Origin: Burkholderia cepacia GG4
GTDB lineage: Bacteria; Pseudomonadota; Gammaproteobacteria; Burkholderiales; Burkholderiaceae
Assembly (NCBI RefSeq): GCF_000292915.1
Contig: NC_018514.1
Span: 124,001-188,000, forward strand
Length of the DNA stretch: 64,000 nt
Reading direction: 5' to 3'
This document shows positions 19,548 to 27,424 of this stretch, one piece after another; position 1 is the stretch's first letter; each line of letters starts with the position of its first letter. Position numbers and translations under genes: made by a program. The notes under the pieces are model-generated. The model was not told the DNA's origin and made no database searches. It saw only the letters and a program-made list of their open reading frames with translations.

Positions 19548-20423
19548 ATGGAACTGCTGAACGACATGGCGCTGTTCGTGGAGGTCGTGAAGGCGCACGG
19601 CTTTCGCAGTGCCGCACAGGCGCTGGGCATGCCGAACTCGACGTTGTCGCGGCGGATCGGCGCGCTGGAAAAGGCGATCGGGCTGCGGCTGCTGCATCGC
19701 ACGACGCGCCGGATCGAGCTTACGGAGGCCGGCCAGCTGTACTTCGAGCGCTGCAAGCGCATCGTCGACGAGGCGCGGCTCGCGCACGAGCAGCTTGGCG
19801 GGCTGCTGGCCGAACCCGCGGGCGTGTTGCGCGCGTCGTTTCCGGTCGATTTCGCGGTGATCTACCTGACGCCGTTGCTCGTCGAATTCGCGAACCGTTA
19901 CCCGAAGCTGACCTTCGATTTCGAGCTGACGTCACGCCGCGTCGACCTGGTGAGCGAGCCGTTCGACGTCGCGATCCGCATCGGCGAATCGGCGGACTCG
20001 CAACTCGTCGCGCGGCGGCTCGCGACGTTCCGCAATTACCTGTATGCGTCGCCACGCTATCTCGAACGCTCGGGCGAGCCGCTCGAACCGGACGACCTGA
20101 CGCGGCACCAGTGCCTGAGCGTGCAACGCCTCACCGCGTGGACGCTGCGTCGCGGCGAGCGCGCGGTCGAGGTGCCGGTGGGCGGCCGGTTCGTCGTGAA
20201 CAGCGTCGGCATGAACCGGCAACTGGCCGTGAACGACGCGGGGATCATCCAGTTGCCGGAGGAAGTGGTGGCCGACGACCTCGCCGCCGGCCGGCTGCGC
20301 CGCGTGCTGCCCGAATGGGAGGGGGCGCCGGTGCCGGTCTACGCGATGACGGAAACGCGCCTGCTGCCCGCGAAGACGCAGCATTTCATCGAGTTTCTGC
20401 GCGCGCATTTCGCGCGCGAGTGA
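19548..20423 (+). CDS. LysR-family regulator
   Basis: 291-residue LysR-type transcriptional regulator. The N-terminal winged HTH (residues 1-60) includes GFRSAAQALGMPNSTLSRRIGALEKAIGLRLLHRTTRRIELTEAG-type sequence. The C-terminal periplasmic-binding-like effector domain is complete. It is divergent from the old yellow enzyme gene with a 170-base gap, so that gene is the probable target. The effector is unknown. Confidence 0.88.
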   Translation: MELLNDMALFVEVVKAHGFRSAAQALGMPNSTLSRRIGALEKAIGLRLLHRTTRRIELTEAGQLYFERCKRIVDEARLAHEQLGGLLAEPAGVLRASFPVDFAVIYLTPLLVEFANRYPKLTFDFELTSRRVDLVSEPFDVAIRIGESADSQLVARRLATFRNYLYASPRYLERSGEPLEPDDLTRHQCLSVQRLTAWTLRRGERAVEVPVGGRFVVNSVGMNRQLAVNDAGIIQLPEEVVADDLAAGRLRRVLPEWEGAPVPVYAMTETRLLPAKTQHFIEFLRAHFARE

Positions 20424-20448
20424 TGGACGGCGTGTGACGTGCCGCTGC

Positions 20449-20835
20449 TCAGTGCGGCGCGTCCGCCTGCGCTGCCCACTTCTTCAGGATGCGCACGCGC
20501 GCCTGGCTGAAGTCGATCCAGCAGTTCATCCACGCGTCGCCCGGCATCATCTGCTGCGGATTGGCGGCCTTCACGTAGTCGCAGGTATCGCCGGCGAAGC
20601 GGGCCCAGCTCGCCTGCGATTTCGCGAGCCGGCTCGCCGCGTCGGGGTTGCGTTGTGCGAGCTTGCGCTCGAGCGACCGGTACGCGTTGTCGACCTGCTG
20701 TTGGTGGTCGTCGAGCACGCAGCGCCGCACGGCTTCCATCGTCGGTCCCTGCTGTTCGCAGTCGACGGCGGCGCATGCCGGTAGAGGGCCGGCCGACAGT
20801 GCGGCGACGGCGAGCAGGCCGGCAGCATGGCGCAT
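20449..20835 (-). CDS. LprI-like secreted protein
   Basis: 128-residue secreted protein with a signal peptide (MRHAAGLLAVAALSAGPLPACAA) and an LprI domain (formerly DUF1311). The domain is a helical, Cys-containing module known from lysozyme-inhibitor-like proteins. Visible pattern: Q..M..C, Y..LERKL, SQASWARFAGDTCDY and a final CWIDFSQARV. Start 20835 is chosen because the signal peptide begins there. The upstream same-strand neighbour is a lytic transglycosylase 42 bases away, so both may act on peptidoglycan in the periplasm. Confidence 0.75.
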   Translation of the reverse strand: MRHAAGLLAVAALSAGPLPACAAVDCEQQGPTMEAVRRCVLDDHQQQVDNAYRSLERKLAQRNPDAASRLAKSQASWARFAGDTCDYVKAANPQQMMPGDAWMNCWIDFSQARVRILKKWAAQADAPH

Positions 20836-20877
20836 GCGCGGGGCGGTCCGAAAGCGGTCGCGGGGGGCCGGTAACAC

Positions 20878-21543
20878 TTACTTCGTGTTGCGGTTTGCAG
20901 ACGGAGCCGGGGACGGATCGCTGACCGGCATCATGTGCGCCTTCCCGTCGTTCACGGCATGCGCGTCGTCGTCGGGTTCCAGCACGAAGCGGAACGTGTC
21001 GACCCGCTGCATCACCTTCGCCGCGTACGCATTCGACCCGCCGTAGTTCCTCAGCCCGGCCTGCACGTTGCCGCCGGCCGCGCGCACGTAACCCGACAGG
21101 ATCCTGGAACCGGCCTCGACGTTCGCATTCGGCTCGGTCAGATCCTTCACGTCGCGCAGCATGCCGCGGTGTGCGGCCGGCACGACCTGCATCAGCCCGG
21201 TCGCGCCATGCTGGCCGCGGGCCTTTTCCTGGAAGCGCGATTCGATCGAGATAATGGCGTAAACGAGTGCCGGAGGCAGCGAATATTTCGTGGCAGTGAT
21301 GCTCACGATATCGGCGAGCTTCGCGGCCCGCTCTTTCGCGACGCCGAATTTCTTCGTCAGGTAGGACGTGATGCGACGGTTTGCTTCGTTCGGCTGATCG
21401 TTCGCGAGCGGTGCGGACGCCTCGCTCGGCGCGGATGCGATCGCTTCGGGCGCGGATGCAGGCAGCGCGGGCGCTTGCTGCGCCGATGCCTGTTGCGCAA
21501 TGCCGAGCGAAAGCACGATCAGCCAGAAAAACCGTCGTCGCAT
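20878..21543 (-). CDS. lytic transglycosylase, SLT domain
   Basis: 221-residue secreted family 1 lytic transglycosylase. The signal peptide is RRRFFWLIVLSLGIAQQASA. A low-complexity Ala/Pro/Ser linker (about 23-50) precedes the SLT lysozyme-like domain. The catalytic Glu101 is in YAIISIESRFQ, and GATGLMQVVP follows at about 113-122. It cleaves glycan strands to 1,6-anhydromuropeptides in the periplasm. The C-terminal tail is polar and disordered. The start is at the signal peptide; further upstream in-frame codons are not supported. Confidence 0.85.
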   Translation of the reverse strand: MRRRFFWLIVLSLGIAQQASAQQAPALPASAPEAIASAPSEASAPLANDQPNEANRRITSYLTKKFGVAKERAAKLADIVSITATKYSLPPALVYAIISIESRFQEKARGQHGATGLMQVVPAAHRGMLRDVKDLTEPNANVEAGSRILSGYVRAAGGNVQAGLRNYGGSNAYAAKVMQRVDTFRFVLEPDDDAHAVNDGKAHMMPVSDPSPAPSANRNTK

Positions 21544-21790
21544 GGTGGAGTGCGGGGTATGGGGAGGCGCATAGTATATCGGCCAATCGCCGCGTGCGTT
21601 CGAGCGCAGGCTCGAGTGAAAGCGCGGTGTAGGCTTGTGTCGATGCGCCGTTCGATCGCAGCCGGTGCCGGATCGTTGCATGAGCACGCATCGGAGTCCG
21701 GATGAACCCGGCCGGATTGTTCCTCGCGTTCCCCCCTTTTTCATGCATGGCGCCGCGGCAGGAGATGATCCGCGCCGTCGCCCGGTGGGC

Positions 21791-22558
21791 CTACACGCGC
21801 CGCGCGCTCGCCACCCGCGCAAGCGCGCCGATCGCATCGCTGACCAGCACCGCGAGCAGCCCGACGATCACGCCGCCCTGCAGCACGAACGCGGTGTTCG
21901 ACGTCTGCAGGCCCGCGATGATCACGTCGCCGAGCCCGCGCGCGGCTACCGTCGAACCGATCGTCGCGGTGCCGAGATTGATCACGACCGCGAGCCGGAT
22001 GCCATTCACGATCACCGGCAACGCGAGCGGCAGTTCGACCGACACCAGTTGCTGCCAGCCGCTCATCCCCATCCCGCGCGCGGCTTCGACGACGTCGCGC
22101 GGCACGTCCTCGAGCCCCGCGATGGTGCTCTCGAAAATCGGCAGGAGACCGTACAGCACGAGCGCGATCAGCACGGGCTTCAGCCCGAAGCCGACGGCCG
22201 GCACCGCCAGCGCGAGCACCGCGACGGGCGGAAAGGTCTGGCCGATGTCGACGACGCTGCGCGCGACCGGCAGGAAATCCGCGCCGGCCGGCCGCGTGAC
22301 CGCGATGCCGGCCGCGACCGCGACCAGCGTGCCGATCAGGCTCGACAGCGCAACGGTGCCGAGGTGCGCGAGCGTGAGATCGAGCAGGCTCGCGCGATCG
22401 TAGATGACCGGCGCGCCGTTGTCCGCGAATGGCGCGAACACGTCCTGCAGCCATGCGGGACGCAGCAGCAAGACCAGCAGCAGCGCGAGCGCGGCGGTGC
22501 GCGCCGCATACGCGGGCAGCCGCCGCGACCGGGTCGAACGCGCGGGCCGCTTCGTCAT
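21791..22558 (-). CDS. yehW: osmoprotectant ABC importer permease (YehW-like)
   Basis: 255-residue BPD-type permease with about five or six membrane helices. The EAA loop is EAARGMGMSGWQQLVSVELPLALPVIVNGIRL (about 145-176). Size and gene order match E. coli yehZ-yehY-yehX-yehW, an importer of betaine-like solutes expressed under stress. The start overlaps the ATPase stop (ATGA). Last gene of a four-gene operon. Confidence 0.8.
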   Translation of the reverse strand: MTKRPARSTRSRRLPAYAARTAALALLLVLLLRPAWLQDVFAPFADNGAPVIYDRASLLDLTLAHLGTVALSSLIGTLVAVAAGIAVTRPAGADFLPVARSVVDIGQTFPPVAVLALAVPAVGFGLKPVLIALVLYGLLPIFESTIAGLEDVPRDVVEAARGMGMSGWQQLVSVELPLALPVIVNGIRLAVVINLGTATIGSTVAARGLGDVIIAGLQTSNTAFVLQGGVIVGLLAVLVSDAIGALARVASARRV

Positions 22559-23499
22559 GCGGGCTTCCTCGCGTGCGCGCGGATCGCGTCGAGCGTGATG
22601 CGGCGCGGCCCGCGCCCGCGCCCGTTGCCGTCGTCGACCGGCAGCGCATCCGCGCCGCGCCACAGCAGCTCCGACACCGCGTCGCGCAGCGTGCGCGTCG
22701 CCGCGATTGGTTCGCCGTCGGCATGGCCGGGCTCGGCCACCGCGTCGATCGGCGTCAGCGCGAGCAGCCGCAGCGGCCGGTCGACGCCTGCGACGAGCTG
22801 CTCTACGACGCCCGCCGCCGGCTTGCCGAGAATCTCGGCAGGGGACGCGACCTGCAGCAGCCGGCCGCCATCCATCACCGCGATCGTGTCGCCGAGCTTC
22901 AGTGCTTCCTCGATATCGTGCGTGACGATCACGACCGTGATGCCGAGGCGGCGCTGCAGCGCGTACAGATCGTCCTGCGCCTTGTTGCGGATGATCGGAT
23001 CGAGCGCGCCGAACGGCTCGTCCATCAGCAGCATCGCGGGCTCGGCCGCGAGCGCGCGCGCGACGCCGACACGCTGCTGCTGGCCGCCCGACAGTTCGTG
23101 CGGCAGCTTGTCCGCGAATTCGGACGGTGCGAGATGAAACAGTTCCAGCAGTTCGCGCACGCGCGCGTCGATGCGCGCGGCCGGCCAGCCGAGCAGGCGC
23201 GGCACGGTCGCGATATTGCGTGCGACGCTCCAGTGCGGAAACAGGCCGTGCCCCTGGATCACGTAGCCGATGCGCCGCCGCAGCTGCTCGGGCGGCACGC
23301 TCGCGGTGTCGACGCCGTCGATGCGGATCGTGCCGCTGGTCGGCGCGATCAGCCGGTTGATCATCCGCAGCAAGGTCGACTTGCCGCTGCCCGATGCGCC
23401 GACGAGCGCGGTGATCGTGCCTTGCTGCATCGTCAGCGAGACGTCGTCGACGGCGGCGATGTCGCCGAAGCGTTTGCCGATGCGTTCGATCTCGATCAT
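22555..23499 (-). CDS. yehX: osmoprotectant ABC importer ATPase (YehX-like)
   Basis: 314-residue ATPase. It has Walker A GASGSGKST (about 35-43), a Q-loop, the signature LSGGQQQRVGVARAL, Walker B LLMDEP and H-loop VTHD. The C-terminal extension of about 75 residues resembles the CBS-type regulatory region of OpuA/ProV-like ATPases, shortened. It overlaps neighbours by 4 bases on both sides, so translation is coupled. Confidence 0.85.
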   Translation of the reverse strand: MIEIERIGKRFGDIAAVDDVSLTMQQGTITALVGASGSGKSTLLRMINRLIAPTSGTIRIDGVDTASVPPEQLRRRIGYVIQGHGLFPHWSVARNIATVPRLLGWPAARIDARVRELLELFHLAPSEFADKLPHELSGGQQQRVGVARALAAEPAMLLMDEPFGALDPIIRNKAQDDLYALQRRLGITVVIVTHDIEEALKLGDTIAVMDGGRLLQVASPAEILGKPAAGVVEQLVAGVDRPLRLLALTPIDAVAEPGHADGEPIAATRTLRDAVSELLWRGADALPVDDGNGRGRGPRRITLDAIRAHARKPA

Positions 23500-24674
23500 G
23501 CTGCAGGCCCCTTCGCGAGCGAGGTCGCGGCTTCGAACACGACGGCGGCCGCCAGCGCGAGCGCGATCGTCGGGATCGCGCCGAGCAGCACGAGATCGGC
23601 GGCCGATTGCCCGATCCCCTGGAAGATGAAGGTGCCGAACCCGCCGCCGCCGATCAGCGCGGCGACCGCGGTCAGGCCGATGTTCTGCACGAGCACGATG
23701 CGCACGCCGCTCAGGATCACCGGGAGCGCGAGCACGAGGTCGACGCGCAGCAGCCGCTGCGCGCGCGTCATGCCCATCGCACGGGCCGCCTCGGTCACGT
23801 GCGGCGGCACCTGCGCGAGCCCGACCACGACGCTCGACGCGATCGGCAGCAGCGAATACAGGAACAGCGCAAGCACGGCCGGCGCGACGCCAATGCCGCG
23901 GATGCCGAGCGCGGCCGCGAGCGGCACGTGCGCGGCGAGCAGGCCGAGCGGCGCCATCATCAGCCCGTACATCGCGATGCTCGGGATCGTCTGCACGATA
24001 TTGAGCACCGGCATCACGACGGTTCGCACCGGCGCGACCCGCGCGCACGCGATGCCGAGCGGCAGGCCGGCAACGAGCGCGGCCGCGACCGAGCCGCCCG
24101 CGAGCGACACGTGCCGGATCGCTTCGCGCCAGAAGTCGTCGCTGCGCACCGCGTATTCGCGCATCACGGAGAGGCCGTCCCACCAGCCGCCGGCGAGCGG
24201 CATCGAAATCGCTGCGATAGCGACGACGAGCGCGACGAGGCGTCGCCACGGGCCGAATGCGAGCCGCGCAAGCGCGTCCGCGACGAGCACAGCCCACGCG
24301 AACAACAGCAGCCAGATGCCCGCCGCGGGCGACACGCGCGCGAGCATGTCGTCGGGCGCGACGACGTGCGTCGCGGCCGCGCCGACCGCATAGGCCAGCG
24401 TCGCGAGCCATGCACAGCCGGCCGCGAGCCGCCAGGCGGGGCGGCTCGCCGTCATCGCCCACAGCGCGCCGACGATCCATAGCGCGGCGAGCGCGGCCCC
24501 CTGCGCGGCGGGCAGCGCGGCGAACACCGACAGCCCGGTGCCGGCCGCGATGCGGTTCGGCCGCAGCACCATGAACGGCAGGCCGAACACCGCAACGATC
24601 GTCAGTATGCCGATCAGGATGCCGACCTTGTCGAGCGTCATGCGCCGCGCGGACGCCGCCGCGCGACCCGTCAT
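23496..24674 (-). CDS. yehY: osmoprotectant ABC importer permease (YehY-like)
   Basis: 392-residue permease, much longer than YehW because about 180 N-terminal residues add several extra membrane helices, as in E. coli YehY. The conserved EAA loop is EAARAMGMTRAQRLLRVDLVLALPVILSGVRI (about 293-324). The start overlaps the substrate-binding-protein stop by 4 bases; a second ATG 11 codons later is possible. Confidence 0.82.
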   Translation of the reverse strand: MTGRAAASARRMTLDKVGILIGILTIVAVFGLPFMVLRPNRIAAGTGLSVFAALPAAQGAALAALWIVGALWAMTASRPAWRLAAGCAWLATLAYAVGAAATHVVAPDDMLARVSPAAGIWLLLFAWAVLVADALARLAFGPWRRLVALVVAIAAISMPLAGGWWDGLSVMREYAVRSDDFWREAIRHVSLAGGSVAAALVAGLPLGIACARVAPVRTVVMPVLNIVQTIPSIAMYGLMMAPLGLLAAHVPLAAALGIRGIGVAPAVLALFLYSLLPIASSVVVGLAQVPPHVTEAARAMGMTRAQRLLRVDLVLALPVILSGVRIVLVQNIGLTAVAALIGGGGFGTFIFQGIGQSAADLVLLGAIPTIALALAAAVVFEAATSLAKGPAA

Positions 24675-25594
24675 TTAACGAAGCCCTTCGACTTCAGGTA
24701 GCTCGTTGCCACGCCGGCCGCCGGCTCGCCGTTGATCTGGATGCGCGCGTTCAGCGTCTGCAGCGTCTTCAGGTCGAGGCTCGCGAACACCGGCTTCAGA
24801 TAGTCGGCGATTTGCGGATGCGCTTTCAGCACGGCTTCGCGAATCACCGGCGTCGGCGCATAGACGGGCTGCACGTGCTTGTCGTCGTCGAGCACGGCCA
24901 GGCCGCTCGATGCGATGCCGCCGTCGGTGCCGTACACCATCGCCGCGTTCACGCCGTCGGTCTGGTTCGCGGCGGCCTTGATCGTCGCGGCCGTGTCGCC
25001 GCCCGACAGCACGACGAGTTGCTCGGGTTTCAGCTTGAAGCCGTACGCCTTCTCGAACGACGGCAGCGCGGAGGCGCTGTTCACGAATTCGGCCGACGCC
25101 GCGAGCTTCAGCTTGCCGCCGCCCGCGACCCACTTGCCGAAATCGGAGAAGGTCTTCAGGTGTTGCGCTTGCGCGACGGGCGCGAGCACGGCGACGCCCC
25201 ACGTGTTGTTCGCGGGCGCGGGCGCGAGCCAGACGAGATGGTTCGCCGCGTAGTCGAGCTTCTTCGCGGTGTCGTAGCCCTGGCTCGCGTTCTTCCAAAC
25301 GGGATCGTCGGCCTTGTTGAAGAAGAACGCGGCGTTGCCCGTGTATTCGGGGTAGATGTCGATCTCGCCGCTCGTGAGCGCCTTGCGCACGATCGGTGTC
25401 GTGCCGAGCGCGATCTTTTCAGTGACGGGGATGCCGTGGGCCTTCAGCACCTGCGCGATGACGTTGCCGAGCAGGTTGCCTTCGGTGTCGATCTTCGACG
25501 ACACCACGACGGGCGTGTCGGCGTGCGCGCCGGGGGCGACGACGACGGCGGCGAGCGCGAGGCCCAGGATCCGGGCGGGCAGGGCGAGCTTCAT
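24671..25594 (-). CDS. osmF: osmoprotectant-binding periplasmic protein (OsmF/YehZ-like)
   Basis: 307-residue periplasmic substrate-binding protein of the OpuAC/OsmF type, with signal peptide MKLALPARILGLALAAVVVAPGAHA. The mature part begins TPVVVSSKIDTEGNLLGNVIAQVL, close to OsmF-type proteins, and has DIYPEYTGNA (about 97-106) of the QbsF/OsmX family. Start 25594 is chosen for the signal peptide, with GGAG 11 bases upstream. It heads the operon. The ligand (glycine betaine, choline or similar) is inferred from the family. Confidence 0.83.
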   Translation of the reverse strand: MKLALPARILGLALAAVVVAPGAHADTPVVVSSKIDTEGNLLGNVIAQVLKAHGIPVTEKIALGTTPIVRKALTSGEIDIYPEYTGNAAFFFNKADDPVWKNASQGYDTAKKLDYAANHLVWLAPAPANNTWGVAVLAPVAQAQHLKTFSDFGKWVAGGGKLKLAASAEFVNSASALPSFEKAYGFKLKPEQLVVLSGGDTAATIKAAANQTDGVNAAMVYGTDGGIASSGLAVLDDDKHVQPVYAPTPVIREAVLKAHPQIADYLKPVFASLDLKTLQTLNARIQINGEPAAGVATSYLKSKGFVK

Positions 25595-25761
25595 CAGGGG
25601 ACAATCTCCAGAACGGGGACGTACGCCGAAAGTTACTTGACTGAGTCGGCTTTGGCAAACCGCGCGCGGCGGCACGTCCACAGCATGCGTGGGGGTAACC
25701 CGCACGCATCACGCACCGTTGTTACACTGGAACGCATTCTCGCCTGCGGACAATTGCTGAC

Positions 25762-26691
25762 ATGAAGCCTGAGTTGCTGGTCCTTATCGCGCTGCGCGGC
25801 GACGCGCACCACCAGATCGCCGCGTCATACGACGTGCACTATGCGCCGACTGCCGAGGAGCGTGTGCGCGCGATCGCCGAACACGGCCGCACGATTCGCG
25901 CGGTGCTGACCAACGGCAGCACGGGCCTCACCGCTGCCGAGATCGATCACCTTCCGCAGCTCACGTTCGTCAGCGCGCTCGGCGCCGGCTACGAGCACAT
26001 CGACGTCGCACATGCGCAGGCGCGCGGCATCACCGTCGTCACGGGCGCGGGCACCAACGACGATTGCGTTGCCGATCACGCGTTCGCGCTGCTGCTGGCG
26101 GCGGTGCGCAACGTCGTGCAACTCGATGCCAAGACCCGCGCTGGCGTGTGGCGCGACGCGCTGCAGATGCCGCCGAATGTATCGGGCAAGAAGCTCGGCA
26201 TCGTCGGGCTCGGCAAGATCGGCGAGAAATGCGCGCGTCGCGCGGCTGGCTTCGACATCGAGACGGGTTATCACAACCGTGCTGCGAAGGATGTTCCGTA
26301 TCGCTATTTCGAGCGCGTCGACGCGCTCGCGCACTGGGCCGATTTCCTGATCGTCGCGACGCCGGGCGGCGCGGGCACGCGCCACCTGATCGACCGCACG
26401 GTGCTCGATGCGCTCGGCCCCGGCGGGTTTCTCGTCAACGTGTCGCGCGGCAGCGTTGTCGATACCGCTGCGTTGGCGGACGCGTTGCGCGAACGGCGCA
26501 TCGCGGGCGCGGCGCTTGACGTGTATGAAGGCGAGCCGGAGCCGCCGCGCGCGCTGACCGCGCTCGACAACGTCGTGTTGACGCCGCACATGGGTGGCTG
26601 GTCGCCGGAGGCGCTCGATCGTTCGGTGCAGCAGTTCCTCGACAATGCCGCGCGGCATTTCGCCGGGGAGCCGGTGCTGACACCGGTGTGA
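25762..26691 (+). CDS. D-2-hydroxyacid dehydrogenase (glyoxylate/hydroxypyruvate reductase-like)
   Basis: 309-residue NAD(P)-dependent D-2-hydroxyacid dehydrogenase. The NAD motif is GIVGLGKIGEKCARRAAG (about 148-165). The catalytic triad Arg (NVSRGSVVD), Glu (EGEPEPP) and His (TPHMGG) is complete. The family reduces glyoxylate, hydroxypyruvate or 2-ketogluconate; the substrate cannot be read from the sequence. It is divergent from osmF with a 167-base gap. The next gene is a permease fragment. Confidence 0.82.
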   Translation: MKPELLVLIALRGDAHHQIAASYDVHYAPTAEERVRAIAEHGRTIRAVLTNGSTGLTAAEIDHLPQLTFVSALGAGYEHIDVAHAQARGITVVTGAGTNDDCVADHAFALLLAAVRNVVQLDAKTRAGVWRDALQMPPNVSGKKLGIVGLGKIGEKCARRAAGFDIETGYHNRAAKDVPYRYFERVDALAHWADFLIVATPGGAGTRHLIDRTVLDALGPGGFLVNVSRGSVVDTAALADALRERRIAGAALDVYEGEPEPPRALTALDNVVLTPHMGGWSPEALDRSVQQFLDNAARHFAGEPVLTPV

Positions 26692-26739
26692 GCGGCGGCC
26701 GGGGGCGGCGCGTGCGTCGGGTGTGAAAGGCGCGCGGCG

Positions 26740-27330
26740 ATGTGGTTCAACCTCGGCGTGTCGTTCGTGTTCATGTTCTTCTTCCGCGGCTGGGGCACGC
26801 TGGCCGCCGTGATTTCGGTCGCGACGGTCATCTCGTTTCTGACCGGGCCGGTCAGCGTGATGGCGCTGCGCACGCACGCGGCCGATCTGCCGCGCCCGCT
26901 GCGGATCGCGGGCATGCCGATCGTCGCGCCGTTCGCGTTCGTCTGTGCGTCGCTGGTGCTGTACTGGGCATGCTGGCCGTTGACGGGGCAAATCATCCTG
27001 CTGATCGTCGCGGCGCTGCCGATCTACCTGTATTACCAGTCGAAGAGCGGGTGGGCCGACTTCCGCGCGGAGTTGCGCTCGGCGTGGTGGCTGCTGGCCT
27101 ACCTGCCGGTGATGGCGCTGCTGTCGCTGTGCGGCGAGCAGGCGTTCGGCGGGTACGGGATCATCCCGGACGGATGGGACTTGTTCGCGGTGGTGATCGT
27201 GGCGCTGGCGTTCTATCGCCGGGGTGTCGCCAGCGGGCGGCGCACGACTTATCTGCGTGAATACGCGACGGTGCAGCGGGCGGGTTCGGCGGAGGACGAC
27301 ACGCCCTTGCCCGTGACGCACGCCGGCTGA
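26740..27330 (+). pseudogene. 5'-truncated APC-family amino acid permease
   Basis: 196 residues that correspond to the C-terminal half of an amino acid-polyamine-organocation permease of the AspP/YveA type, normally about 500 residues. The visible part starts inside a membrane segment (WFNLGVSFVFMFFFRGWG), then carries three or four more helices and a polar tail. No N-terminal half precedes it: only 48 bases separate it from the hydroxyacid dehydrogenase stop, and no ribosome binding site is evident. The first helices that bind substrate are missing, so transport is unlikely. It is probably a deletion remnant, though a helper role cannot be excluded. Confidence 0.65.
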
Positions 27331-27397
27331 CGCTCGGGGGCGGCGACGCGGTGTAGTGCGCGTGCGGTCGTTCACCACCACACGCGCATCACTCGGA

Positions 27398-27413
27398 CAA
27401 CCGCGCGCGGTTG
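27398..27413. repeat. perfect 16-bp GC palindrome
   Basis: CAACCGCG/CGCGGTTG, 12 bases past the stop of the S15 lipoprotein gene and between convergent genes. No loop or T-run. It may contribute to termination or be chance in GC-rich DNA. Confidence 0.35.
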
Positions 27414-27424
27414 CGCAGTCCGGG

